Assembly: GCA_027924645.1 (NCBI GenBank)
Contig: BSBN01000445.1
Span: 2,711,001-2,775,000, forward strand
Source of the DNA: Cunninghamia lanceolata
Lineage: Eukaryota; Streptophyta; Pinopsida; Cupressales; Cupressaceae
Reading direction: 5' to 3'
Length of the DNA stretch: 64,000 bases
Part shown: piece after piece, positions 10,612 through 22,561 of the stretch
How positions within the stretch are numbered: position 1 is the stretch's first letter
Layout of the letters: each line of letters opens with the position of its first letter
Notes under the pieces: model-generated
Seen by the model: the letters and a program-made list of their open reading frames with translations, nothing else
Database searches by the model: none
What the model was told of the DNA's origin: nothing
Program-made: the position numbers and the translations under genes

Positions 10612-12560
10612 TTTAGCCCCCACATTAATGTATGTATGAATGTAAGGGCCATAAATGCATTAAAGTATGGTCAAAACACAACAAACATGCTAGGCACTTG
10701 AAACTAATGCATACACAAACATTATGGAACTATTTTTAGCCCCCAATGTCAAGTAGACATTAGAGAAAACACACTATAGATATGCCAAACACAATGAAGG
10801 AAGTAACAGGCACGCAAAACACAGAGAAGATAGTAACAGTCATGCAAAACATAGAGAAGACAATATTGAACACATGCAAAACATGATGAACATAGTGAAT
10901 GTAGTGATAATTTATTTTTTCATTTTCATATATATAAATGAATGCAAATACATGGAAAGTAAAAATGCAACACACAACCCAAAATGTAGGAGGGGCATGT
11001 CACCATGCTCTTTGGACTACATATGGGACAAAAGACACATAATACAAATCTTAAAGCATAGGATGCCATTTCGCCATGCTCTTTGGACTACACTTGAGAA
11101 CAAACACACCATACAAATCCCAAAGCATAGGAGGGGCATTTCACCACTCTTTGGACTATACTTGGGAGCAAGCACGCAATACAAATCCCAAAGCATAGGA
11201 GGGGCATTTTGCCATGCTCTTTGGACTATACTTGGGAACAAACACACGGAAGACACACATAATACATGAGTGCCGTATAGTATGCCAAAGACATACTATA
11301 TGTTTGAAACAGGGAAAACAAAGTGATGGAAGGAACTTATTGCTAAGCCCTCACCATCTCAAGCATGCTACAGGCACACTTGAAAGTTGGGCTTATGCCA
11401 CAACAACTGCCAAAGACACGCTTAAGGGAGGATACACCAACCTCACCTAGTTGGAGGACTTTTGAATAAAAAGGATATGCACTGGCTCAAGATATACACC
11501 ATCCCCGCCTTTGCAGAGGGATTTGAATAAAAAGGATATGCACGATATCCCACCTCCGCAGAGGGCTTAATGATTGCAATATAGAATAAAGATGTGCACT
11601 CATGCCAGAGATACAACATCCCACCTCTGCAAAGGGCTTACAAACACACTTTGTTAGTACCAAAATCATCAGACATCTTACCTTTATATGCCCCAACCTT
11701 AATGTGGTTGATATCATGTACCGATATCAAGCACATTAGGGTAGAGAGAAAACACACAAGGGAACAAGAGCTTTCACAAAGCCCATGCCCCCAAAGGTGA
11801 CATGTACTTTACAATCGCCAAATGTTCCCACAAAAACACATTTCTTAATCTAAGCAATGAATGAAAACAAAGAAGCCAAGGCTCCACAAATGGGTTTGAG
11901 TTTGAGTATAGTCTTGGGGCTTATACAGCAAGCATCTCAGAACTGAGTGTAACAACAAGGTGAGACACCCAAAACAATCAAAGTGCATAGAGCAGATGTA
12001 TTGTTATGATTTGTTAGCAAAGATAAGACAACATTAAATATCACATGGAGTGATTCTACTAGCCAAGTGTCAGATAATATATATCAACCTCATCATTATA
12101 TATGGACTAGGTCCATTTTTCTTTACTTGATGAAGGGACACACGGTCCGTATCAGTATATTTTTGTTTTTCATCATCTGCGAGCTAGATAGAACCACTAG
12201 AAGAAGGTAAACAATAAATCAAGAGAGGAGAACAAGTGTCTTAGGAACAATCATGTAGGAAGATGCCCCAAGGTGATCAACCACAATACTATGTGCCTAA
12301 GACCTACCACATTGTAACAATGAAAATAGAGGAGAAGCAAGATAGAAGAATGATGCTACAAATAGAAGAAGAGTCACAATAGAGGTGGTCTCCTAGTATA
12401 CTTGACCTTACAAGAGTATCAAGGGTCATCCAAGGAGGCCTAAACACGTAACACATCATGGGGGAAACACAACACAAGAGAGAAGGGTTATAAATACTTA
12501 CCTATTGTACAACCATGTTAAGGGTTGTTAGAACTTGTGAGCATCTTAGAGAGATGCTCC
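10612..12560 (-). other. Element E1: 3' untranslated region with tandem repeats
   Basis: Between the end of gag and the 3' LTR lies about 1.9 kb of non-coding sequence. It contains four tandem units of ~69 bp (10977-11250, core CTCTTTGGACTA) and three units around GCAGAGGGCTTA-type cores (11500-11640). A polypurine tract, read on the minus strand as AATGTGGGGGCTAAA, lies against the LTR at 10612-10626. E2 has a homologous region with fewer, diverged units. Variable tandem repeats in this position are known for plant Tat-type elements. Confidence 0.75.
10977..11250. repeat. Four tandem ~69 bp units in the E1 3' UTR
   Basis: Units begin near 10977, 11046, 11115 and 11182. They share GCATAGGAGGGGCATTT, then CTCTTTGGACTA and an (A)CAAACAC-rich end. 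The second unit differs most and the third has a 3-base loss. In E2 the matching region (about 15075-15220) holds about two diverged units. Confidence 0.85.
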
Positions 12561-13536
12561 ATCAAGTTTTGCATGAAGTTTGAGTGTTACAACTGCTTGA
12601 TCTTTGTTTTCGACATGTTTATGTGGTACTTGTTTCTCAAATCCTTGAAAATTTGAAATCCTTTGCTACTTTTGAGGAGGAGAACCATTGTTATTTCTTG
12701 CTGATGATAACTGTCTTATTCTTTTCCAATCCTTTGATTTCTTATTTTGTTGAATTCGTCTATCGTAGTGAAAAGAATTATCTTCCACCAAATCAATCTT
12801 CTCCTGTGTCATGATCTCTTGTCTTGGTTGTTCTATTTGTCTTTCCAATGCATTTTGGTTATCTCCTGATCCTTGAAGGGATAATGGAGGAGGAACCTCA
12901 ACAAAAATACCATTTCTTTGTGGATGAGATGAATTTGCAACTTTCTCCTTATCCACTTCTATCATGTACCCACTATTTTATCATAATCCAAATAGTCATC
13001 TTCCACTTCTACTATATTTTGTTCCATCATGTTATTATCAATATGCTTAGGAAAGGGATTAGTAAAGATCTATAAATTTTTATTCAGAGGAGCAATTGAC
13101 TTATTTCCATTGTCATTCACACCAGTTACTTCTATAATATTTGCATCGATGAGGTATTGAATTTCATGTTTAAGATGCATACATCGTTTAGTATCATGCC
13201 CTTGTTACCGATGATAATGACAAAAAGAATTAGCATCGAAGTAAGGTCCTTTCATTCTACTAGCATCCAATAGTTTAATTGGAGGAAGCTTTGAGAGGTT
13301 ATTACTCATTGCTTGCTTCATAATAGAATGTAAGGAGTTAGATATTGGAGTGAATTATCTTTGTTGTTGTTGATTTTGAAATGGTGTCCTCTTCAGATTA
13401 GTGATAGCAGACACTTGTGAAAAATTGTTTGAATTCTATCCATTAACCTTGATGAAACTCTTATTATTCCTCTTAAAGTTGTTTTGTTAAGGTCTGTGAC
13501 CCATGGATTGACCAACTTGAGATGATGAGTTTTGGT
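12560..13536 (-). pseudogene. Element E1: C-terminal part of gag, cut off by insertion of E2
   Basis: The region aligns with E2 gag at about 16540-17463. On the minus strand it carries the end of gag: an Asn-rich basic stretch, a degraded zinc-knuckle region near 13170-13230 and a long hydrophilic tail (12965-12666 is open for 99 codons). It stops abruptly at the E2 insertion; the N-terminal part resumes at 22562. The TSD TTGGT occupies 13532-13536. Several stops make it non-functional even apart from the insertion. Confidence 0.8.
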
Positions 13537-14790
13537 TGTAATTGGGTAAAATTTTGGATAGGGATAATTAGATGGTTGGTTTGGTTTGTTTGATACCTAT
13601 CCTCCTATCACCAATTACATTCAAGGACCTTGGGTCGAGTGGCAAAGCACTATCAGGCCCTTGATCACTGTGAGATGTATGGAAACTTGGATTTTTATGA
13701 TTTAATTACCAATTATGCTTAATTATACCTCAAAACCCTAATTATGCAATTACGGAAGCAAACAGACAAATTACTTAAAATGTTGCGACAGGAAGATGTA
13801 AAGTGATAGATAAATGAACACCTATTTTCAAAGTTCAAGAAGCAGAATAGTCAGAGACTAATAAGCGGGTGCACAAGTCCAATGCCTAGATTTTTGTCAG
13901 GATCTGGAAGCTTGAACTGTACCCTATTCCTGTTGTGTCAGAGATTTTCTCGTCACAAAATCTGGAGGACTAAAGAGTGGGCACCCAAGTCCAGGGTGCT
14001 ATTTTAAGATTTGGTCTACAAATCTGACACTCTATAATACCTTCTTGCAACTCCACTTTTTTTGTATCTTCAACCTATAACCTACAATCATAGAAACTTT
14101 GGGAGAGGGTTGTGGTGTTTAGAGGCTTGCCTCAGTCAAGCCCCGGAGAGACATTGAAGTCTTCCAAACACTGTTATTAGATAAAGAGTGCATGCCCTTG
14201 GGAGGCAAAGGCAAATACCAATTGATAAATGCTTAAAAACACAAATGATGTCACCTTGTAGTGAAGATCTTATGGAAGGAAGAAGCTCTTCATGCCATGA
14301 GGAGATGATTGCTGAAATATGCAAATACAAACACATAAACAACACAAATATGCTCTTGCCACACAATGAAAGCCTTGAATCACCTTTAGAATGCCAAAAG
14401 ATCACAATAATCATCTAGTAGTCATCTAGTTTACAAATTAATGCCTAAACATGCTTATATATGCAACTACAAACACTCCCGCCAAGAATTTCGTAATTCA
14501 AACTTACAGTGTCATCATAGGACCTAATTAACGGTCACAAGCTGACACATAAAATTTGGGACTGACCCAAAATAGGGCAGGACTAGGGCATGGGTGCCCA
14601 AGTCCTCACCCCCTATTTTGGTCAGAGTTAAGTTCAAGGGATCCCCCTAGGTCCCATTCATCATGAAACTTAAGGTTCATTTCATCGGGATGTCAAAATT
14701 TGGTGCAAGATGTCCTAAATGCAGATAAAAGACCCCATAACTAAACCTTAGGAGGGAAAAACCCCCAAGGGGACATTTTCTAATGTTACT
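13537..14790 (-). repeat. Element E2: 3' LTR
   Basis: About 1,254 bp, from TGTAATTGGG to GTTACT (the expected final CA is mutated to CT; the partner ends GTTACA). It is bounded on the inner side by a purine tract. No coding sequence. Confidence 0.85.
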
Positions 14791-14806
14791 TTTAGCCCCC
14801 ACTTTA
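14791..14806 (-). other. Element E2: polypurine tract
   Basis: On the minus strand the sequence reads AAAGTGGGGGCTAAA against the 3' LTR, a typical plus-strand primer of plant Ty3/gypsy elements. The same tract is found at the 3' LTR of E1 (10612-10626). Confidence 0.8.
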
Positions 14807-16540
14807 ATGTATGTATAAACACAAGGCCCATACATGCATTAAAGTACGGTCAACAAACACAACAAACATGCCAAGCATGGAGAAGACACGCCAATCACAG
14901 AGAAGATAGTAACAAGCACACAAAACATGAAGAAGACAGTTACAGTCACGCAAAACATGGAGAATACAACAAATGCATAGAAGATAGTTAATGCATGGAA
15001 GATAGAGATGATTTCTTTTCTCTTTCTTTTTCTTATATATATGAAATGTAGATGCAAGTACAGGAGAGTAAACACACCTGTATAATGCAGGAAGCACTCA
15101 TCACACTGGTCTTTAAATTGCATATATGGGGCAACACACACGTAAAACCTCCCAAAAAGTAAGAAGAACTCATTGTGTTGGTCTTTAGACTACATATGGG
15201 GCAACAAACATGCCAAACACACATACTTTGAAGACACAGAGAAAACACGAAAGACAAGCGACAGAGTGTTCCTATTTCTAGGCTCATCACCATCTCAGGC
15301 ACATTATAGGCACACACCGATGATTGGGCTTCACCACAACAATCACCGAAGACATGCTTAAGGGTTGAGCTAGTCATAGATACACTCCCCACCTCCACAG
15401 AGGACTTTTCAAAATGACAGGATGGGCACTCTCCACAAGAGATACACCACTCCCACCTCTACAGAGGGCTTAAGATGATTGATTGATTGATTGATTGCAA
15501 ACAAACTCAGAGTGCAGGAGGGACTCATCACCACCAGTCTTTAAACTGCACTTGAGGACAAGCACATTGCTAACATCTACAACAGACAACTTACCTTATA
15601 TATTCCCCCACCTTAAGGTGGTTGATATCATGCAATGATATCAAGCACGTTCAGGTAGGAAGAAAACACACAAGGGAACATAGACTTTCACAAAGCCCAT
15701 GCCCCCGGGAGGTGACATGTACTTTACGATCACCAAATGTTCCCACAAACACATCCCTCCAAGAAACATGTTAGTGTCTACATAATCATGATAAACAATA
15801 ACATCCATGCATATGATTAACCAATAAAGAGCCAAGGTTATACTATGAATTTGGAGATCAAGGATAACCATGGGGCTATATCATGAAAATCTCTTAATCG
15901 AGTGTCACCAAGGAGAGATTCAAAGACAAACAAAGTGCATGAAGAAGCATTATTGTTATGTTTTGTAAGTGAGATAAAAGATCATCAAAATCACTACGCA
16001 GAAAGCAAGGAGTGTTTCTACTAGCCAAGTGTTAGATAATATATTACAACCCCATCGTCATATTAGGAACTAAGTCCAATTTTTGATTTCTTGCTAAAGG
16101 GACGCTAGGTATGCATTAGTGTGAATGTTTTTCATCATCCACCTACTAGATAGAAACACTAGAGGAAGGGAAACAATAAATAAGAGAGGAGAAACAAGTG
16201 TCTTAGGGACAGTCAGGTAGGAGGTTGCCCCCAATTCACTAACCACAATGCTATGTCCGTAAGACAACACACAACAATGAAATCAGAGAGAGGCAATATA
16301 GAAGAATGATGATACAAATAGAAGAAGGTCACAATAGAGGCAGTCTCCTGGTATCCCAGACCTTACAAGAGAATCAAGGGTCATCCTAGGAGGCCTAAAC
16401 AACACGTAACACATCACAGAGGAAGCACATCACAAGAGAGATAAAGGGTTAGAGATACTTACTTGTAGGATCATTGTATCAGATTTTTGAACTTGTGAAC
16501 CTCGTAGAGAGGTACTCAATCATGCTAAGTGCAAAGTTTG
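14807..16540 (-). other. Element E2: 3' untranslated region
   Basis: Non-coding, homologous to 10627-12560 of E1 with many indels. It contains a reduced tandem-repeat region near 15075-15220, a (GATT)5 microsatellite at about 15477-15497, and the GCAGAGGGCTTA-like blocks near 15390-15470. The open frames in it are not conserved with E1. Confidence 0.7.
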
Positions 16541-18925
16541 AGTGGTTCTTATGAAAGTTTTGTTTATTATCATATGATGCTTATTTCTCAAATCCTTGTG
16601 TAAATGAGACTTTTGTTTCTTATGAGGAGGAGAACCACTATTATTTCAAACTGTTGATAGTCATCTTACTCTTTTCTAATTTTTAGTGAGTTTTCATTGT
16701 TGATGCCATCTAATATAGTAACAGGAATCATCTTGTACCATCTCACTCATCTGTATCAGTTGTTCTACTTGTCTGTCTAATGCATTTTGGTTATCTCCCA
16801 ATCCATATAAGGATAACGAAGGAGGAACCTCAACATAAATTCTATTTCTTCATGGATGAAGTGGGTTATCTAACTTTTCCTTATCCACTTCAATCATACC
16901 CACGATGTTATCATATTCCAAGTAATCATCATCAACTACTTCTACTAAACCCTACTCCAACATATTGGTATCAATATGCTTAGGGAAGGGATTAGTAAAG
17001 ATTTGTAAATTCGGATTCAATGGAGCTACCGACTTATTTCCATTATCATTCACACCTGATACCTATATGATATTCAAATCAATGAGGTCTTGTATTTCAT
17101 GTTTAAGACTCCTACATCATTTAGTATCATGTCCTTGTGTCCGATGGAAATGACAAAAGGCATTAGCATCGAAGTAAGGTCCTTGTGCTTTACTAGGATT
17201 GACAAGCTTAATCTAGGGAAGCTTCAGAATGTTATTACTCATGGCTTGATTCATGATAGAATGATAAGACTTAGATATTAAAGTAAACTTTCTTGGTTGA
17301 TATGATGCCTTCTTCAGATTAGTGAAACTAGACACTTTGAAAAGTTGTTCGTATTCGATCCATTAATCTTGATGAAACTCCTATTATTATTATTATTCCT
17401 CTTAAATTTGTTTTGTGATGATCCACCCATGGATTGACTAACTTGATCTGATGAGTTTTGGTTTTCATATTGACTAGATGAAAGTTGGTAATCACGAAGG
17501 GTGATGCATAAATGTTGAAAGGAGTTATACTTCATCAAGAGGATCTTATCACGAATATTAGGTTGGAGATTGTGATAAATACCTTCTGAACATCCTCATC
17601 TTTCATCTGATATTGAATTTGTATATATAAAGCTTGATACTGACTAATAAATTCAGTTAACTTCTCTTTCAGACCTTGCTTGCAATGAACTAAATCAATC
17701 AAGGAGACTTGAGGTCTAATGTTTTCTTGAAAATGTTGTAAAAATTGATCAATCAATTGTGAAAAGGAGTCTATTGAATTCGAAGGCAAAGAGAAAAACC
17801 ATTCTAAAGTAGTATCTTTGAGAGATCACAGGAAAAGTTTTTCCAACATGTCCTCTTCAAAATAAAAATCACTAGACATAGCTGTGAATGCTGCCACATG
17901 AGTATTAGGATCGCCTTTTCCACCATATTTTTCAAAGTGAGGCGTCTCAAACCTCTTGGGCATAGGAGTTCTCAAAATTGCATATGAAAAGGGATTACGG
18001 GCATGATATGTTGGTATATTGGGTTGCAAAGAATTTGTCAAATTTGTTAAATTTTATTGTAAAGCAGTCATGCCTTGTAAAAGTTGGTTTAGGATGGCAT
18101 CATTGGGAGGTAAAGTTTGCTATGAGGATTGGAACCAAAGTGAGGAGGTGATTGAGTTTGAGATGTGATAGGTAGAGGTTGTGAATAGGTCAGTGGTTGT
18201 TGGACATAATGGTAGGTGGAAGATGGTTGAGAATAACTATATGTAATGGGAGGTTGAGAATAAGTGGGATGAAGAGGTGTTTGAGAGCAATTATTCATAG
18301 AAGAGGTCCCCTTATAAACCAAATTCTGATAATTAAATCACACAACTTCGTAATTAGTGCCATTAGATACTCCAATACTAGTGGTAGCATTACTACAAGC
18401 ATTCGCATCAGTTGTTAAAATCATTGATGTAACGGTAGATATTCCCATACTCGGTATAGGTGCTGACACTTGTGTATGACACAGAGACAAAGTGTTATTT
18501 ATCACTTTTACACATTCATTCACTGGAATGATATTGGTTTGTACAATACGTGCTAAACCATGGATTGCATTAACACCGTCTTGTCCTTCTTTTATCAATT
18601 CTCTTACATGGTGAATCACAGGTATAGCTTCTTCATCTATCCTCTCAATTTGCGCATAGTCTTGGAATTCAGCCAGGTATTTATCAATTTTATCTATTTA
18701 CTCATCAAATACATGCCCTATCACCTCAATAGTATCATCAATATCCTGAAAAGTTTGCTCTTCCATTGTACTTGTGATAGGTGTAATATCTTGTAACATT
18801 TGTGTCTCTCCTTTTGTAAAGAAGGTGTTAAATGTACCAACTTCTTCAAGAGCACTAGATCCCATATGTCTTATGCTTCTTCTTAAAGGAATATTTCTCT
18901 TAGGACAGTGAGTTATGGGACTCAT
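16540..18925 (-). pseudogene. Element E2: gag, interrupted
   Basis: Start chosen at 18925 because MSPITHCPKRNI aligns with MSLITHFPNRNI in E1. N-terminal ~200 codons are Thr/Ser/Ile-rich, followed by a region of S-Q-P-x-T-Y repeats (18322-18089). The capsid-like part is at 18041-17535 in shifted frames: KYGGKGDPNTHVAAFTAM, a degraded W position, then SFSQLIDQFLQHFQENI. It is followed by an Asn-rich basic linker (17420-17340) and a zinc-knuckle remnant FCHFHRTQGHDTK at about 17110-17160 with a stop next to its last Cys. At least three frameshifts and several stops make it inactive. Confidence 0.8.
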
Positions 18926-20145
18926 GTAGCAATATGCACAAAATTTAGGTGCAAGGTATGTTTAGATGCATGATTTTTTTTACTTTGTCAATGCAAATAT
19001 ATGAAAGAAAAGGTGTTGTAAGGATTTTGATCAAGAGAAGAAAATAATATGTCTGATATCAGTCCAATACAGTAATAAGATCCTTTACAACACACTTTTG
19101 ATGCAAATCTAAGATAGTGACAATTCAAAACCTAGTGAAAATGCCCTAAAATATGCAATTTTTCATCATTTTTCAATCCCAAGACCTAATGAAAGAGGTG
19201 TTGTAAAGAATTTTATGAGGTATAGAAAATAATAGCAATTATGTTAGTCACCTAGAATCATAAAATCTTTTACAACATGCTTGGAGTGCAAACTAGGTCA
19301 AACCCTATGGCAAATATAGCAAAAATGTGCAATTTTTCACCAAAATTTCAATGTGAGAGCCCAATAAAGAGGTGTTGGAAAGAATTTTAGGAGGGCCAGG
19401 AGATAATAACCCTGATAATATCCAATTAATGCAAAAATATTTTTTACAACATGCTTATAGTGCAAATTTAGAGAGTCGATAAGGCCAAATCTAGTGAAAA
19501 TCAATGTTTTTCAAACCCCAGGTTTGAGATCTTGATGTAAAATGCTATATGAATGTATTGAAATCTGATTTACAATGAAAATTAAATGCACTCAGATCTA
19601 AAAATGATTTCCAAGCCCTACAATGCAAAATACAAGTGTAAATCTAATGAAAAATCAATGAAAATGCTAGTTTTTTGTTGAAAATTTCTATGTAAAAATG
19701 CAATTTTTTTGAGATATAAATGCAAAATTACACTGAAATGCAACACTATAGACAAATTTAAATTTGAATGAGTGCCTAAGATGAGTAGAAAATTCTAAAA
19801 CAAGATTTTACCTGCAAACCCTAGTTTTTAGAATTACTAGGTTATATGCAACATTCACAATTTTCAACAAAACCCTAGCAATTTTATGATAAAAATGTAA
19901 TGCAAGCTATTGAATTTTGTAATTTTCTGCAATTTAACTCAGATCTAATGCAAAAATAAAAAAATTGATGAAATTCAAATTAATTGATGCAAAATAGAAA
20001 CCCTTAGCATGCAATTTTTTTTCAATTTTTTACAAATTTTCAATTTTTTTGTAAGTTTTCCAATGCAATAAGATGAATGATAATATGAATAAATGAAATC
20101 AATACAAATTTGAAGAAAAAAACTCAGAAAGGTGCAAACAAGTCC
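18926..20145 (-). other. Element E2: 5' leader with repeated hairpin-forming units
   Basis: About 1.2 kb between PBS and gag without coding. It holds three ~180 bp units (starting near 19013, 19199 and 19372). Each has TGTTGTAA-type and TTTACAACA-type blocks facing each other about 45-60 bases apart: arms 19013-19025/19080-19093 and 19199-19215/19261-19277, with a weaker third pair. The leader of E1 has one such unit with a perfect stem. Confidence 0.7.
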
Positions 20146-20163
20146 AACAACATAGGTTCACCA
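20146..20163 (-). other. Element E2: primer binding site
   Basis: The minus strand reads TGGTGAACCTATGTTGTT, three bases inside the LTR end. It shares its first nine bases with the PBS of A. tRNA not assigned. Confidence 0.75.
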
Positions 20164-20886
20164 AAATGTAATGTGGAAAATTGGGATAGAGTTAATTAGA
20201 TGGTTGGTTTGGTTTGTTTGATACCTATCCTCCTTTCACCAATTACATTCAAGGACCTTGGGTCGAGTGGCAAAGTACTATTAGGCCCTTGATCACTGTG
20301 AGATGTAGGGAAACTTGGATTTTTATGATTTAATTACCAATTATGCTCAATTATACCTCAAAACCCTAATTATGCAATTACAAAAGAAAATAGACAAATT
20401 ACTAAAAATGCTGCGATAAAAAGATGTAAAATGATAGATAAATGAGCACCTGTTTTTGAAGTTCAGGAAGCGAAACAGTCGGGGACAAATTAGTAGGCAC
20501 CCAAGTGTAATGCCTAGGTTTTTGTCAGGATCTGGAAGCTTGAACTGCAACCTGTTCCTGCTGTGATAGAGATTTTCCTGTCACAGAATCCAGAGGACTA
20601 AAGAGCGGGTGCCCAAGTCCAGGGTGCTATTTTTAGCTCTGATCTGCAAGTCCAACACTCTATAATACCTTCCTGCAACTCCACTTTTTCTATATCTTCA
20701 ACCTGTAACCTGCAATCACATAAACTTTGGGAGGGGGTTGTGGTGTTTAGAGGCTTACCTCAGTCAAGCCCCAGAGAGATATTCAAGTCTTCCAAACACC
20801 ATTGTCAGATAGAGAGTGCGTGCCCTTGGGAGGTAGAGGCAAAAACCAAATGATAAATGCTTAAAAACACAAATGATGTCACCTTG

Positions 20887-22020
20887 TGTATATGCCTAAA
20901 AATGACAGGATTCGGTCTAGATAAATATTCTTAATATTTATTCCCTTCTTTATTCCTCTATCAATAAATAAATAAACAAATTTATTTATTTGATTCATAT
21001 TCTTCCAACAAATTAAATAAAATCCTTTATTTAATTCAATTCTTCTAAAACAATTAAATAATTCTTAATTATTTAATTAAATCAATTCATTCTTCCAAAT
21101 TTGAATAAATCAAATCAAATTTTTTAAGTCCTTTCAATCTCTAAAAATAAAATACAATCAAATATTTTATTTATTCTTCCAAATCATGCACAACAATTAA
21201 ATAAATTTATTTATTTAATTTGCTTTCTTATCTTCTAAATTAAATAATTACAATTATTTAATTACTTCTTCCAATAATATCTTCTCTAAATTTAAATAAA
21301 TCAAATATTTATTTAAGTTTCTTTTTCTTCTAAATTGAGTTATCTCTAAATATAACTCAAGCTTTCTTGCACATGCAATTAAATATTCCTAATATTTAAT
21401 AAAGAAAAATATCTTCTTATCCTCATGCAAATCCCTTCTTCTTGTTTTAAATCACTTAACTGATTGTTATATTCTTTTAATTTCTTTAACTCATTCTTCT
21501 ATTCTTAGCAAATCCTCTCATGCAAAAGAAAGCAAGACACATGTCATCTTCTTATTCGTTGCACGTTCCTCATCCATTCTCAATCGTTGATCTTCTCATT
21601 CTTTCTATACCGTTGATATCTTCATTCTCCCAAGTCTATAAATTCAACCTTAATCTTCCATTTCAATCATCCAAGCTTTAAGTATTATTACTCTGCAGGA
21701 ATTACAGCATGCCTTTGGCACCAATTCCTTCATTGCTTGTGATCACACTTGTTACCACACATTACGCATCATCACCATAGCCATTCACACTCAACATTCT
21801 TGAAACAAAGCAAGAAAGTGCTCTCTAAGGGCCTCATTTAGACATTCGAAGAACGATTTGTGATAGGCGAACAATGGAAGTTTCGATCTGAGGAAGGTTT
21901 GTATTATGTTATTCATTGCTTTATCTTGTTTGATCTCCTTAGTTTCACTATTTCATTGAGTTTGGGTATCTGTTATTGTTTATTTATTGATATTCATTGT
22001 TGACCCAATTTACCCTTACA
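20887..22020 (+). mobile_element. Element F: solo LTR, TSD CCTTG
   Basis: The insertion begins TGTATATGCC and ends CCCTTACA. CCTTG lies directly before (20882-20886) and after (22021-22025). It interrupts the E2 LTR, which is continuous on both sides and matches 14250-14260 of the partner. It is 1,134 bp with no interior, so it is a solo LTR left by LTR-LTR recombination. The first ~500 bp is an AT-rich run of AATTAAAT/ATTTATTT words. A TATA box on the plus strand suggests plus orientation. Family unknown. Confidence 0.9.
21637..21643 (+). promoter_or_regulatory. Probable TATA box of solo LTR F
   Basis: CTATAAATTC lies about 750 bp into the LTR, after a less AT-rich stretch with CACATGTCATC. 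Position and sequence suit a U3 promoter in plus orientation. Confidence 0.45.
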
Positions 22021-22561
22021 CCTTGTAGTGAAGATCTCATTGAAGGAAGAAGCTCTTCATGCCATGAGGCGATGATTGCTGAAATATGCAAATACAAACA
22101 CATAAACAACAAAAATATGCTCTTGCCACACAATGAAATCCTTGAATCACCTTTAGAATGCCAAAAGATCACAATAATCATATAGTAGTCATCTAGTTTA
22201 CAAATGAATTCCTAAACATGCTTATATATGCAACTACAAACACTCCTACTAAGAATTTCATAAGTCAAACTTATCGTGTTGGCATAGGACCTAATTAACT
22301 ATCACAATCCAACACTTAAAATTTAGGACTGACCCAAAATAGGGTAGGACTAGGGCAAGAGTGCCTAAGTCCTCCCCCCTATTTTGGTCAAGGTTAGGTT
22401 CAAGGGATCCCCCTAGGTCCCATTCATCATGAAACTTAGGGTTCATTTCATTGGGATGTCAAAATATGATGCAAGATGTCCTAAATGTAGATAAAAGACC
22501 CGAGAGCTAAACCTTAGGAGGGAAAATCCCCCAAGGGGACATTTTCTGATGTTACATTGGT

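Larger units (their letters stand above)
13537..22556 (-). mobile_element. Element E2: complete gag-only LTR retrotransposon nested in E1, TSD TTGGT
   Basis: It has LTRs at 13537-14790 and 20167-22556 (the latter enlarged by solo LTR F), and TSD TTGGT at 13532-13536 and 22557-22561. The target is the gag of the related E1: the two flanks join into one continuous gag. The interior (14791-20166) has a PBS, a long leader, gag and a long 3' UTR, but no protease, RT or integrase. It fits the class of LTR elements that keep only gag. LTRs differ by roughly 6-7% over the first ~230 bp by my reading, so it is old. Confidence 0.9.
20167..22556 (-). repeat. Element E2: 5' LTR, split by solo LTR F
   Basis: It starts TGTAATGTGG and ends GTTACA. 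Without F and its duplicated five bases it is about 1,251 bp, matching the 3' LTR. It is the LTR adjoining the PBS. Confidence 0.9.

Noticed and set aside
10874..11269. 131-codon frame as a small gene
   Set aside because: It runs through the four ~69 bp tandem units. The frame is kept by the repeat, not by coding, and is absent in E2.
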